A DNA stretch of 64,000 nt, from the NCBI RefSeq assembly GCF_003858635.1, contig NZ_RQJO01000017.1:186001-250000 (forward strand). The letters are read 5' to 3'. Source of the stretch: Larkinella rosea. Lineage in GTDB: Bacteria > Bacteroidota > Bacteroidia > Cytophagales > Spirosomataceae. A program made the position numbers and the translations under genes. This document shows, piece by piece, positions 53,612 through 62,073 of this stretch; the stretch's first letter is position 1, and each line of letters opens with the position of its first letter. The notes beneath the pieces were generated by a model. It made no database searches, was not told the origin of the DNA, and worked only from the letters and a program-made list of their open reading frames with translations.

Positions 53612-54688
53612 ATGACTGTCAGCCGGTTTGTTCTTTTCGGATTCGTGGCGCTGGCCGTTCTGGCGGCCTTTCAACCTGCTGACGACCCGGTTCCGACTGG
53701 CCCGTACGAGCTGAAATACCCGGCTTCGTTCGGCGGACGATTCAGCATTCCGGCTGACAATCCGATGACGCAGGAAGGCGTTTACCTGGGTCGGCTTTTG
53801 TTCTATGAACCGCGTTTGTCGGCCACCGGAACGGTTTCCTGCGCCAGTTGCCACCAGCAGTCGCGGGCCTTTACCGACGGTTTGGCAAAAAGTGTAGGTG
53901 TCAGCGGCAAACCGACGCGCCGGAATTCGATGTCGCTGGTCAATCTGTTGTGGGTTCGGCAACTGTTCTGGGATGGTCGCTCGAATTCTCTGGAAGAACA
54001 GACGCTGGTGCCGCTCCAGCACACCGACGAAATGGGTTTGAAACCGGGTGAAGCCGCCCTAAAAATACAGAAAACGGCTCCGTATGCTGCTTTATTCCGA
54101 CGCGTTTTTGGCTCGGATTCCATCACCGACGGCCGGATTGCCAAAGCCATTGCCCAGTTTGAACGAACGCTGATTTCGGCGGATTCGCCCTACGACCGGT
54201 TTTTGGCGGGAAAATATGCATTGACGGCTGCGGAAGAACGCGGATTCCGGCTTTTCTCGACGGCTCCGAATCCCGAACGCGGCATCCGGGGCGGCAATTG
54301 CGTCCACTGCCACGGCGGTCCCAAACTGATGCAGGAGTTGTTTCACAACAACGGTCTTGATTCAAACGCGACTGACCCGGGGCGGCAGGAAGTGACGGGG
54401 CTGGAACTGGACCACGGGCGGTTTCGGGTGCCGACCTTACGCAATATTACACTGACCGCGCCCTACATGCACGACGGTCGGTTTACCACGCTGGCGGCCG
54501 TTCTCGATCACTACAGCGACCATGTTCAGGCCAGCCCCACGCTGAGCCGCGAACTGGTGGCGGCTCAGGCGGGAGGACTTGGTTTAACACCTTCCGAAAG
54601 AAACGATCTGCTGGCTTTTCTGCATCTATTGACGGATACGGTTTTTGTCAACAATCCGCAGTTTTCGAACCCGCATGTCCGGCATTGA
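53612..54688 (+). CDS. Di-haem cytochrome c peroxidase (MauG/CCP family)
   Basis: 358 residues from the ATG at 53612. A signal-anchor-like N-terminus is followed by the first haem site CASCH and the second CVHCH, with RRNSMSLVNLLW, FWDGRSNSLEEQ and the distal segment PTLRNITLTAPYMHDGR typical of bacterial di-haem peroxidases. The Met axial ligand of the high-potential haem is expected in the APYMHDGR loop. It reduces hydrogen peroxide in the periplasm or acts in a MauG-like oxidation. It overlaps nothing and is last gene of the receptor operon. An upstream TTG at 53597 is a less likely start. Confidence 0.92.
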   Translation: MTVSRFVLFGFVALAVLAAFQPADDPVPTGPYELKYPASFGGRFSIPADNPMTQEGVYLGRLLFYEPRLSATGTVSCASCHQQSRAFTDGLAKSVGVSGKPTRRNSMSLVNLLWVRQLFWDGRSNSLEEQTLVPLQHTDEMGLKPGEAALKIQKTAPYAALFRRVFGSDSITDGRIAKAIAQFERTLISADSPYDRFLAGKYALTAAEERGFRLFSTAPNPERGIRGGNCVHCHGGPKLMQELFHNNGLDSNATDPGRQEVTGLELDHGRFRVPTLRNITLTAPYMHDGRFTTLAAVLDHYSDHVQASPTLSRELVAAQAGGLGLTPSERNDLLAFLHLLTDTVFVNNPQFSNPHVRH

Positions 54689-54703
54689 AACAGGTTACTG
54701 AAA

Positions 54704-54952
54704 TTAAATAAAGGGCTGTGGCTGAGGAGTTTGAAGGCCTACCGCCGACTTGATCCGGTGTTGAAGTTCCAGATCCAACTGCCGGGCATAGTCCGTCCAC
54801 TCTTTATCGGCCTCCATAAACTGGTCCCCGCGTTCCTTTTCGTCGGCTTTATAATGTTTCTCGGCATCTTTGACGTAAGATGCGGCCAGGTTGAGGGCAT
54901 AATCGTACATTTTCTGAATCTCTTCGAACGAAAGCTCACTTAGATTTTTCAT
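54704..54952 (-). CDS. Small helical cytoplasmic protein
   Basis: 82 residues, starting MKNLSELSFEEIQKMYDYAL. It is strongly charged and helical (HYKADEKERGDQFMEADKEW), with no signal peptide. No family recognised. It converges with the peroxidase gene with a 15-bp gap and no hairpin. Confidence 0.7.
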   Translation of the reverse strand: MKNLSELSFEEIQKMYDYALNLAASYVKDAEKHYKADEKERGDQFMEADKEWTDYARQLDLELQHRIKSAVGLQTPQPQPFI

Positions 54953-55074
54953 AAGACGGGGTTAATGTGTGGACTATAAACTATCGGACACCGCTAAATG
55001 TTAAAACAAGGTCGGGTAGGCAGGAATAGGCAGAAAAGCGAGGGTGCCTGGCTCGTTTAGTTGATTAACTTTTC

Positions 55075-55082
55075 TATATTTG
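55075..55082 (+). promoter_or_regulatory. -7 box of the small membrane-protein gene
   Basis: TATATTTG is an exact TAnnTTTG match, 18 bp before the ATG at 55101. Because it covers a possible upstream TTG start at 55080, the ATG is the better start. Confidence 0.45.
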
Positions 55083-55100
55083 ATAAAAAACAATACCGAC

Positions 55101-55265
55101 ATGGCGATCGCGTGGCTTATATCCGGAGTTGTCCTGCTTTATTACATTGGGAAGGCCCTGGAAAAACCGGGTAAACCCAACTGGAACAAAGCAATTGTGT
55201 CCGCGATTTTCTGGCCTTTTTCGATATTCATGAATTGGAGGACCGAGAAAGAAGATCCAAAATGA
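55101..55265 (+). CDS. Small membrane protein
   Basis: 54 residues. It has one membrane segment (AIAWLISGVVLLYYIGKAL), a basic loop EKPGKPNWNKA, a second hydrophobic stretch AIVSAIFWPFSIFMNW, then a charged tail. No family recognised. The -7 box 18 bp upstream supports expression. Confidence 0.6.
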   Translation: MAIAWLISGVVLLYYIGKALEKPGKPNWNKAIVSAIFWPFSIFMNWRTEKEDPK

Positions 55266-55436
55266 GCTGACCTCTTTTTAACCACTGTGGTTTTATCCTT
55301 CAAGTTTATTTTTCCTGCCTTTTAGTGACTTTCTGGCAAGGCTTCCGTCTTACTGATAACCGGTCTCAAAACACGCATTGTAGGGGCGGTTTTGATACTG
55401 AATGATCCACAAACCGGAATTAACCTTGTCTTGAAA

Positions 55437-55652
55437 ATGACCACTCCTGTCAGCAATACTCTGAAAAAAAGTATTCGATCTTTGTTTATTCTCTTCGTTA
55501 TTATTGCGTCACTGATTGTAGCAAGTCCGGCGAATATGCGCGGTATTCTGATCGCCGTCGGCAGCTTCGAATTCGTCGGAATGAGTGTTATGTCGTGGAT
55601 GGCTGCATCGGCTCGCTGGGTGTTCAGGGATTCTGCCTATCCAACTCATTGA
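55437..55652 (+). CDS. Small hydrophobic protein (putative)
   Basis: 71 residues from the ATG at 55437 (MTTPVSNTLKKSIRSLF), with two hydrophobic segments (SLFILFVIIASLIVASP; ILIAVGSFEFVGMSVMSW). Its end overlaps the stop of the converging OmpA gene by 7 bp. Only length and hydrophobic pattern support it. Confidence 0.45.
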   Translation: MTTPVSNTLKKSIRSLFILFVIIASLIVASPANMRGILIAVGSFEFVGMSVMSWMAASARWVFRDSAYPTH

Positions 55653-56641
55653 GGTGAAAACTGAAGAACAACCCGCCGGTTTTTCACTTTCGTTTCTTCC
55701 GACTCGTTGGATGCCGCCGGTGAATCAGCGCCTTTCCAGGCAGGTCGGATCTGGTTGGCTGGAACTCCCTTTTTTCGCAAATAATTGGCGACGGCTCGGG
55801 CCCGGAATTCAGACAAAGTCAGGTTTAATTTTCGCTCACCAACATCATCCGTGTAACCGGTTATATCAACCACAATGTGGTTTTGATTGGCCAGAAACTG
55901 CGAAATCGAGTCCAACGCAGCCGTGGTTTCTTTGCGTAATTCATAACTGCTCTGATCAAAATACAGTGATCGTGTCGGGAGTGATTCCGGACGGTTCGAC
56001 AAAGCTGCATTTGCAGAAACCGGTTTTTCAATGCGAATCGATTTAAAGTTAAAGCCCGGACCGACGGTCAGGGACTCGCGCAAAAGCAGACGGCCATCGG
56101 TCGTTGATGCGGTCAGGACGTATTCGCCCTGCCGGATATCGCGCAGGAAAAAATAAGGCGCTTTTTTTAAGAGTTTCGAGTTAAATTCGGTGAAAAATCG
56201 TTGTGTTTTACCGTGTTTCATTTCATAATTAATCTCCAGGCTATCCGGCGAATGAAAGCTCCAGTAAAGCTGATTTTGTTGTTTGACAGGAAGGGAATCT
56301 TTCGCGCTGATGGGAATGGTGACGTAAAAGTTAGCGTCATTTTCGACTTTCCCAAGAAAATTTACCGGTATGGTCGCCGGCTGATAACCGTCCAGTTCGA
56401 ACGACAGATGGTGGGTTGAATCCGGTAACTGCAAATGAAAAATTCCTGAATCGTTGCTCTGCCCCAGATTTACTCTGCGGTTTCCGTACAACGCAAATGC
56501 CCTGATCTTCAGATCGACGCCCGTTGCCACATCGTAACAACTGCCGGAAACCAGCACCGAATGAGTAGCCTGATCAATTTTACCGGAGGAAGGGGCGCTG
56601 CCGGAAAAGCAATACGCCCAAAGGAGAAAAAAGGAAACCAT
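55646..56641 (-). CDS. OmpA-family peptidoglycan-binding protein
   Basis: 331 residues. The signal ends CFSGSAPSSG. A beta-rich N-terminal region contains a CNA-B/carboxypeptidase-regulatory-like stretch (about 30-150: SGSCYDVATGVDLKIRAFAL). The OmpA-C domain is about 215-325 with SLYFDQSSYELRKETTAALD, VDITGYTDDVGERKLN, LSEFRARAVANYLRKKGVP and NRRVVLQF, the usual diaminopimelate-binding pattern. It anchors to peptidoglycan. The start has an alternative a few residues upstream. Confidence 0.88.
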   Translation of the reverse strand: MVSFFLLWAYCFSGSAPSSGKIDQATHSVLVSGSCYDVATGVDLKIRAFALYGNRRVNLGQSNDSGIFHLQLPDSTHHLSFELDGYQPATIPVNFLGKVENDANFYVTIPISAKDSLPVKQQNQLYWSFHSPDSLEINYEMKHGKTQRFFTEFNSKLLKKAPYFFLRDIRQGEYVLTASTTDGRLLLRESLTVGPGFNFKSIRIEKPVSANAALSNRPESLPTRSLYFDQSSYELRKETTAALDSISQFLANQNHIVVDITGYTDDVGERKLNLTLSEFRARAVANYLRKKGVPANQIRPAWKGADSPAASNESEETKVKNRRVVLQFSPQ

Positions 56642-56824
56642 ACGTCATTTTCTACGTTTTCTGCCCATCTACTAGCTAAAATGTACGCTAGACTTAGCAA
56701 GTATAAGGTAAATAAATTATAAAACTAAATATATAGTTAAAAAATAATTGATTTATTCTGCCGCACAAAATACCCCGTAAAAGACAAAACCAGGGTCAGT
56801 GATTTACTTTGTTAACTTCCTGCG

Positions 56825-56832
56825 TATTTTTG
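56825..56832 (+). promoter_or_regulatory. -7 box of the double SGNH hydrolase gene
   Basis: TATTTTTG is an exact TAnnTTTG match, 42 bp before the ATG at 56875. It follows an AT-rich gap (56700-56760). A TTTG lies at 56808-56811, 13 bp away rather than 19. Confidence 0.4.
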
Positions 56833-56874
56833 GAGCAGATCACCGCGCTATTCCGTGCAGCTTGCAACCCTTCT

Positions 56875-58692
56875 ATGAAAAAAACGCTTTTCCTCCTTTG
56901 TGCATTCGTTTACCTGAATTGCGTACCGGGTTTTGCCCAAACTCCCACCGAATACGTCTGGTGGAACCCCACTCAGGCCGATTTTCCGGTCATTGAGGGC
57001 CAGGGCTGGCGGGGCAAGGACATCCAGAATCCGTATGACCGCTTACCCGCCGAATCCGAAAAAAGCGTCCGGAAAGCCGTCTGGGACTTGTCGCGCAATT
57101 CCGCCGGGTTGATGATCCGGTTTCGGGCCAATACCGATAAGATCGTGGTTCGGTACGCAGTCAGTGGCAAACAGGCCATGCCACACATGCCCGCAACCGG
57201 TGTTAGTGGTGTCGATTTATACGCAGCGAACTACGACGGTGACTGGTTGTGGTGCAACGGAAAATACGCATTCGGCGACACGATCCGGTACGAATACGCC
57301 AACATGGAACCCACCGAAAAAGGCCGGGAATTCCGGTTATATTTGCCGCTTTACAACACGCTGAAATGGCTCGAAATCGGGGTTCCGAAAGACGTTACGT
57401 TCACCCCCTTACCCATTCGGGTCGATAAACCGATTGTGGTGTACGGCACTTCCATCGCGCAGGGCGGTTGTGCATCGCGGGCGGGAATGGCCTGGACGGC
57501 GATTCTGGGCCGGAAAATGGACCGGCCGCTGATCAACCTGGCGTTTTCGGGCAATGGCCGACTGGAAAAGGAAGTCGTGGACCGCGTAGCGCAACTCGAC
57601 GCGAAAATCTACGTGCTGGACTGCCTGCCGAACCTGATTGCCAACGGCGACCGGAAACTGGAGGATGTCTACAACCTGATTGTCGAAGCGGTAAAAAATC
57701 TTCGGCAAAAACAACCGGCCACGCCGATTCTGCTGGTTGAACACGCGGGCTATACCGACGGGGGCATCAGTCCGCTGCGCCGGAATTATTACACCGAAGT
57801 CAACGAGGTGATGCGCAAGGCGTTTACGAAGTTGAAAGGCGAAGGAATCGACCAGTTGTATTTACTGCCCAAATCGCAGATCAACCTGGATTCGGACGCG
57901 ATGGTGGACGGCACGCACCCGTCGGATCTGGGCATGCAGCAATATGCCGAAGCCTACGAGAAGAACCTGCGCGTCATTCTGAACGAACCATCGGGGCCGA
58001 TTTCAACGACAAAACCGCGTACCCAGTCGCGCGACTGGCGTATTTACGACTGGCAAACCCGCCACCACGAGATCATGGCCCGGGTAAAAACCAATCCGCC
58101 CCGCATCGTTTACATGGGCAATTCGATCACGCACTACTGGGGTGGTGAGCCGGTGGCGCCCCGCGCGGCCGGTGCCGATTCCTGGAAAGCCGTCATGGAA
58201 CCGCTGGGTGTGCTGAATCTGGGTTACGGCTGGGACCGGATCGAAAACGTACTCTGGCGCGTATACCACGGCGAACTCGATGGTTATAAAGCCGCGCAGG
58301 TGGTGCTCATGATCGGAACGAACAACCTGGGGATCAACACGGATGCGGAAATCACGGCCGGGCTCAAATTTCTCGTTCAGGCCATCAAGGTGCGGCAACC
58401 CACGGCCGAAATTCTGCTGATTGGCATTCTGCCGCGCCGGAACGAAGAAAAACGCCTGACGAACCTCAACGAAGAACTGGCGCAAATGGCTGGAGAAGCC
58501 AACATCCGGTTTGCCCAGCCCGGTACGGTTTTTCTGAAACCGGATGGCAAAATCGACGAGGCCCTGTTCAGCGACGGACTGCACCCGAATGCGGAGGGTT
58601 ACCGGCAGTTTGCGGCCAAACTTCAGCCGTTTCTGAAAGCCCCGGAGCAGGCGCTGAAGCCCGCCGAGACCGGTCGAAAACGGAGAAAATAA
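56875..58692 (+). CDS. Secreted double SGNH/GDSL hydrolase
   Basis: 605 residues from the ATG at 56875. The signal peptide (MKKTLFLLCAFVYLNCVPG) is cleaved after FAQ. An N-terminal beta domain (about 25-180) is followed by SGNH domain 1: nucleophile Ser193 in YGTSIAQGG, GN block in FSGNGRLEKEV, Asp345/His348 in DGTHPSD. SGNH domain 2 has Ser417 in MGNSITHYWGG, block III in GTNNLG and Asp567/His570 in DGLHPNAEG. Both triads look intact. Such enzymes deacetylate or de-esterify polysaccharides. The first half resembles the NanS-like/GxSL acetylesterase type, the second a PAF-acetylhydrolase-like type. Two active sites in one chain is unusual. Confidence 0.9.
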   Translation: MKKTLFLLCAFVYLNCVPGFAQTPTEYVWWNPTQADFPVIEGQGWRGKDIQNPYDRLPAESEKSVRKAVWDLSRNSAGLMIRFRANTDKIVVRYAVSGKQAMPHMPATGVSGVDLYAANYDGDWLWCNGKYAFGDTIRYEYANMEPTEKGREFRLYLPLYNTLKWLEIGVPKDVTFTPLPIRVDKPIVVYGTSIAQGGCASRAGMAWTAILGRKMDRPLINLAFSGNGRLEKEVVDRVAQLDAKIYVLDCLPNLIANGDRKLEDVYNLIVEAVKNLRQKQPATPILLVEHAGYTDGGISPLRRNYYTEVNEVMRKAFTKLKGEGIDQLYLLPKSQINLDSDAMVDGTHPSDLGMQQYAEAYEKNLRVILNEPSGPISTTKPRTQSRDWRIYDWQTRHHEIMARVKTNPPRIVYMGNSITHYWGGEPVAPRAAGADSWKAVMEPLGVLNLGYGWDRIENVLWRVYHGELDGYKAAQVVLMIGTNNLGINTDAEITAGLKFLVQAIKVRQPTAEILLIGILPRRNEEKRLTNLNEELAQMAGEANIRFAQPGTVFLKPDGKIDEALFSDGLHPNAEGYRQFAAKLQPFLKAPEQALKPAETGRKRRK

Positions 58693-58695
58693 GGG

Positions 58696-61074
58696 TTAAT
58701 CGCTGGTATCGGCTTGCCGGACGCGCGGCCCTTTGATCTCTTTTTTGCCGAGTTTGTACGAAAACGTCAGCCGCATGTGCTGGTTCTGCACGCGAAACGT
58801 CTGGGTTTGATAAAACGAATCTGAGACGGTTTCTTCCGTGATAAATGTGAAGGGGGACAGGATGGTATCCAGCCGGAGACTCATGGTAAATCGCTCATTT
58901 TTAGCTTGTTTGCTGAACGTCAGGCTGTAGTATTTCCAGCCAGTCCGGGTACCCTGGAGCCGGATGTTTTTCGCGTCGAAAAAACCGTAAAAGTAGACGC
59001 TGAATCCGCGGGGTAGTTTATACGTGATCGTTGGTACAAACTCGCGCATCAGGCCCCGGTTGGCGATGTGGAGCGCGCGGCTTTCCAGCCAGACGTACTG
59101 CGTCGTGAATGTTGCGCCCACCGACAGTTTCGACGACGGTTTCCAGCTCAGGGTGGCCGACAAACCCAGCCGCCGGTTTCGGCCGATGTTCTGCCAGGTA
59201 TTCTCAAAAACACCGTCGGGTCGGGCGGTCCGGATTCCCTCAATGCTGTTTCGGTTGTGGTTGTAAAACAGGGCGATATCGGTAAATAACTGCGTCGCGT
59301 TTCGCGAATAACTGAGCTGATACCGCCGGGTCAGTTCCGGTCGAAGATACGGATTCCCGAACTGGATCGTGAGTGAATCGCTGTTGTTTACCGTCGGGTT
59401 CAGGTAGGAAAAATAAGGACGTACCAGTTTCAGGGTATAGCCCAGTTTCAGCATACTTTTGGTGGTTAACGTTCGACTGATCAATAGATTAGGAACGAGA
59501 TTGTCGAACGCAGGTAGCTTTAGAGCGGTGTTTTTGAACGATGCGTTCAGGGTGGTTTTTTCGTAACGCGCTCCGGCGATGAACTGCCATTTCTTGATTT
59601 TCAGGTTGAAACTGCTGTACAAGGCGTAAACCGAATTTTGGTAAGCGAACGCATTGGAACGTGTTGGGTCATTGGCATATGCCTGATTATCTAAATTATA
59701 AATACCAAACCGGCTGTCGCTCCTCAGATTTTTGCGAGTCAGTTTTGCCCCGTTTTCCCACTTCAAATGCTCGTTGAAAGCCTGTGCGTAGTCGGCCTGA
59801 AGCGTGAAATCGCGGTTTTCGGTTTTGCTGTCGAAGTTTTCCCGGTAATCGGGCTGATCGGCGCCGGTTTGCGTCAGGTCATAGCGGTTGGTGCCTTTAA
59901 ACCGGAACGACATTGCCAGCAGCGAAAACTCCTTCTTTTTGTCTTTGGAATTGCCGGTGTACCCCACGCTGAATGTACTCCCGTCGTTGCCCAGCGGAAC
60001 ATCCAGATTTCGTTGAAAGCCGGGTGAAAGTGCTTCATTTCCAGTGAAATAATTATTGGTAATCGTCTTCGTTCGATTGGGTGTCGAGCGCAGACGATAC
60101 CCCACACTGAGTGTGTTGTTGGAATCCAGGCTGTAAAGGATGTTCGTTCCGCCGAAAAAGTAGCGGCCCGTCTGCCGGGTTTCGCTCTTCTGAACAATGC
60201 GAAAATCATTCGTTTCCCGCTCCAGCACGGCCCCGTTCCGGTTCCAGTAGAGCTGGTAAAAACCGTCGGCTTTCAGCAGCCATTTCTCGCTTTTGTGCTG
60301 AAAATCAGCCATCCCATTTTCGGTACGGTTTCCGATAATTCCGCTCAAATTGCCATTGGTCGCATTATTGCGTGCTTTTCGGGTGATGATGTTCACCACG
60401 CCGTCGGTTCCTTCGGCCTCGTAGCGGGCCGAGGGCTGCGTGATCACTTCCACCTTGACAATGTTGTCGCCCCCGATGGATTTGAGCGCATCCGCCACCG
60501 ACGAGGCATACAGATCGGACGGTTTTCCGTCGATAAACACCCGGATCTGCGAACTACCCCGGATGGAAAGTCCGCCGTCGGCATCGACATTCAGCAGCGG
60601 CACCCTCCGCAGCATATCCGCAGCGCTGCTTCCGGCGATGGGCGGCAAACTTTCCACATTAAAAACAATCCCGTCCGCCCGCTGCTCGATCAGCGGTTTT
60701 TTCCCCCGAACGGTCACCGTTTGCAGCGTCCTGACGTCCGGGCTGAGGACGAGCGTTCCCAGATTCAAAACCGGGTTGAACGAATCGATCACCAGCGTGG
60801 GCGTTTGCAACGAACGATAGCCCACGGCACTCAGGGTAATGCGGTACGAACCGGTCGAAAGCTTCTTCAACGTAAATTGTCCTAGGCTATCCGTCAGGGT
60901 TCCATCCGCCAGTTGATTCGTTCGGAACAGCGAAACCGTGGCAAAACCGACCGGTTTTTTGCTGATTGAATCCACCAGAAAACCCTGCACTTCCCCCGGG
61001 CGATCGGCGGTTTGGGAGTTCAGTCGAAACGAAATACCGCCGGAAATGAGCAATATAAAAACCAGGTATTTCAT
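58696..61074 (-). CDS. TonB-dependent receptor-like outer-membrane barrel (OMP_b-brl_3)
   Basis: 792 residues from the ATG at 61074 (MKYLVFILLISGGISFRLNS). A carboxypeptidase-regulatory domain (about 20-100, VQGFLVDSISKKPVGFATVSLF) is followed by a plug (ADMLRRVPLLNVDADGGLSIRGS, IRVFIDGKPSDLYAS) and a barrel with many aromatic strands ending MRLTFSYKLGKKEI. This is the outer-membrane beta-barrel family 3 type, typical of Bacteroidota, often of unknown cargo. It is downstream of the dioxygenase-like gene across a weak hairpin. Confidence 0.92.
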   Translation of the reverse strand: MKYLVFILLISGGISFRLNSQTADRPGEVQGFLVDSISKKPVGFATVSLFRTNQLADGTLTDSLGQFTLKKLSTGSYRITLSAVGYRSLQTPTLVIDSFNPVLNLGTLVLSPDVRTLQTVTVRGKKPLIEQRADGIVFNVESLPPIAGSSAADMLRRVPLLNVDADGGLSIRGSSQIRVFIDGKPSDLYASSVADALKSIGGDNIVKVEVITQPSARYEAEGTDGVVNIITRKARNNATNGNLSGIIGNRTENGMADFQHKSEKWLLKADGFYQLYWNRNGAVLERETNDFRIVQKSETRQTGRYFFGGTNILYSLDSNNTLSVGYRLRSTPNRTKTITNNYFTGNEALSPGFQRNLDVPLGNDGSTFSVGYTGNSKDKKKEFSLLAMSFRFKGTNRYDLTQTGADQPDYRENFDSKTENRDFTLQADYAQAFNEHLKWENGAKLTRKNLRSDSRFGIYNLDNQAYANDPTRSNAFAYQNSVYALYSSFNLKIKKWQFIAGARYEKTTLNASFKNTALKLPAFDNLVPNLLISRTLTTKSMLKLGYTLKLVRPYFSYLNPTVNNSDSLTIQFGNPYLRPELTRRYQLSYSRNATQLFTDIALFYNHNRNSIEGIRTARPDGVFENTWQNIGRNRRLGLSATLSWKPSSKLSVGATFTTQYVWLESRALHIANRGLMREFVPTITYKLPRGFSVYFYGFFDAKNIRLQGTRTGWKYYSLTFSKQAKNERFTMSLRLDTILSPFTFITEETVSDSFYQTQTFRVQNQHMRLTFSYKLGKKEIKGPRVRQADTSD

Positions 61075-61127
61075 GACAGATGGATTCGAAGCGAATGGAC
61101 TAGCGGTTTTCAATCAAGGCAATAACT

Positions 61128-61153
61128 TTCCCGGCCGGCTAAAAAACCGGGAA
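61128..61153 (-). terminator. Weak hairpin after the dioxygenase-like gene
   Basis: TTCCCGG (61128-61134) pairs with CCGGGAA (61147-61153), 12-nt loop, in the 107-bp gap between two minus-strand genes. No T run follows. Confidence 0.35.
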
Positions 61154-61181
61154 TTGATAGCAGACAGAAAAAGCGGTTTTA

Positions 61182-61811
61182 TTACTTCGTGGGGTAATTG
61201 GGGATGTTTTTGCCGAGGTGAATGTTGCGCTCGCCTTTGTACATATTACCCACATCGACCAGTTTCACGATGCCGCTGCCACCCCGATTTTCCAGTTTCC
61301 GGCGTTTTTCGGTGGTCAGGAGCGGATCGTCATCGAACACAAATTCGTCGATGTAATATTCGTTGAGGTCCGGTTCCTTGACAGTGACGTGGATATGTGC
61401 CGGGTCGGAATGGCCGGGGTAGGGGGCGGGTCGGAGCGTCCCGAATTTGTAAAAACCGTTGGCGTCGGTGCGCACCCAGCCCCGGATCGAGCCGTGCCGT
61501 TTTTCCCAACCCTTCGCATCAGCCTTGGCGGTATAGTGGCCGGTTTCGTCGGTGTGGTAAATGTAGATAATTACCCCCGCAGCGGGCGTTCCGTCGGCTT
61601 TGTAAACGGTGCCGTTGATGCCCAGCGGTTTCTTGCCTTCCCAGGTCACACCCGGCAGTTGAACAAAGCTTGGTAGTTGATCAAACGCGATGGGCGATTC
61701 GTAAATCGCTTCACAACCTTCGCAGGGGCCTCCCACTTTTTTACCCGGATCAGAACCGGGCAACGAAACTACCTGGCAGGTCAGAACCAGCCCAACGAAT
61801 AATGCTTTCAT
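61182..61811 (-). CDS. Intradiol ring-cleavage dioxygenase-like exported protein
   Basis: 209 residues with a signal-like start (MKALFVGLVLTCQVVSLPGS). The Dioxygenase_C core follows: GPCEGCEAIYE, then NGTVYKADGTPAAGVIIYIYHTDETGHYT, RGWVRTDANGFYKFGTLRPAPYPG, and the iron-ligand segment PAHIHVTVKEPDLNEYYID. The Tyr and His ligand set of intradiol enzymes is plausible here. It lacks the N-terminal helical domain of catechol dioxygenases, as in the small secreted members of unknown substrate. Confidence 0.85.
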   Translation of the reverse strand: MKALFVGLVLTCQVVSLPGSDPGKKVGGPCEGCEAIYESPIAFDQLPSFVQLPGVTWEGKKPLGINGTVYKADGTPAAGVIIYIYHTDETGHYTAKADAKGWEKRHGSIRGWVRTDANGFYKFGTLRPAPYPGHSDPAHIHVTVKEPDLNEYYIDEFVFDDDPLLTTEKRRKLENRGGSGIVKLVDVGNMYKGERNIHLGKNIPNYPTK

Positions 61812-61830
61812 GATGTGAAATTTATGATGA

Positions 61831-61879
61831 TTGACGATTGATCATTGACCATTGACAATGGTCAGCGGTCAATCGTCAA
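61831..61879. repeat. 24-bp imperfect inverted repeat between divergent genes
   Basis: Arms 61831-61854 (TTGACGATTGATCATTGACC...) and 61856-61879 pair at 21 of 24 positions with a 1-nt centre. It lies upstream of both divergent genes, so it is not a terminator for either. Confidence 0.65.
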
Positions 61880-61917
61880 GTTTGATGAAACAAACCAACA
61901 CCGGTTTCGGAAGATCG

Positions 61918-61994
61918 CCAAAAAAAGTAGAGCAACGACCAAAAAAGTAGATGAGCCTTTTTACGCGCGATTTTCCTCTACTTTTTGGGTCGTT
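61918..61994. promoter_or_regulatory. Three-copy operator array upstream of lytS-like gene
   Basis: The motif AACGACCAAAAAAGTAGA at 61934-61951 is repeated inverted at 61977-61994 with 17 of 18 matches. A shorter direct copy, CCAAAAAAAGTAGA, is at 61918-61931. The inverted copy ends 9 bp before a -7-like TAATTTCG (62003-62010). The layout suggests a dimeric or cooperative regulator, possibly a LytTR response regulator, controlling the kinase gene. Confidence 0.55.
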
Positions 61995-62073
61995 GGTCGA
62001 TATAATTTCGCCTGAATGCTTCTTTTGCTTTCATTTACAGCGAACTACCGGGAAACTTTATCGACTGCCTGCC

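Noticed and set aside
61951-62073. In-frame N-terminal extension of the LytS-type kinase
   Set aside because: It crosses the repeated operator motif and puts a non-conserved tail before the first membrane segments.
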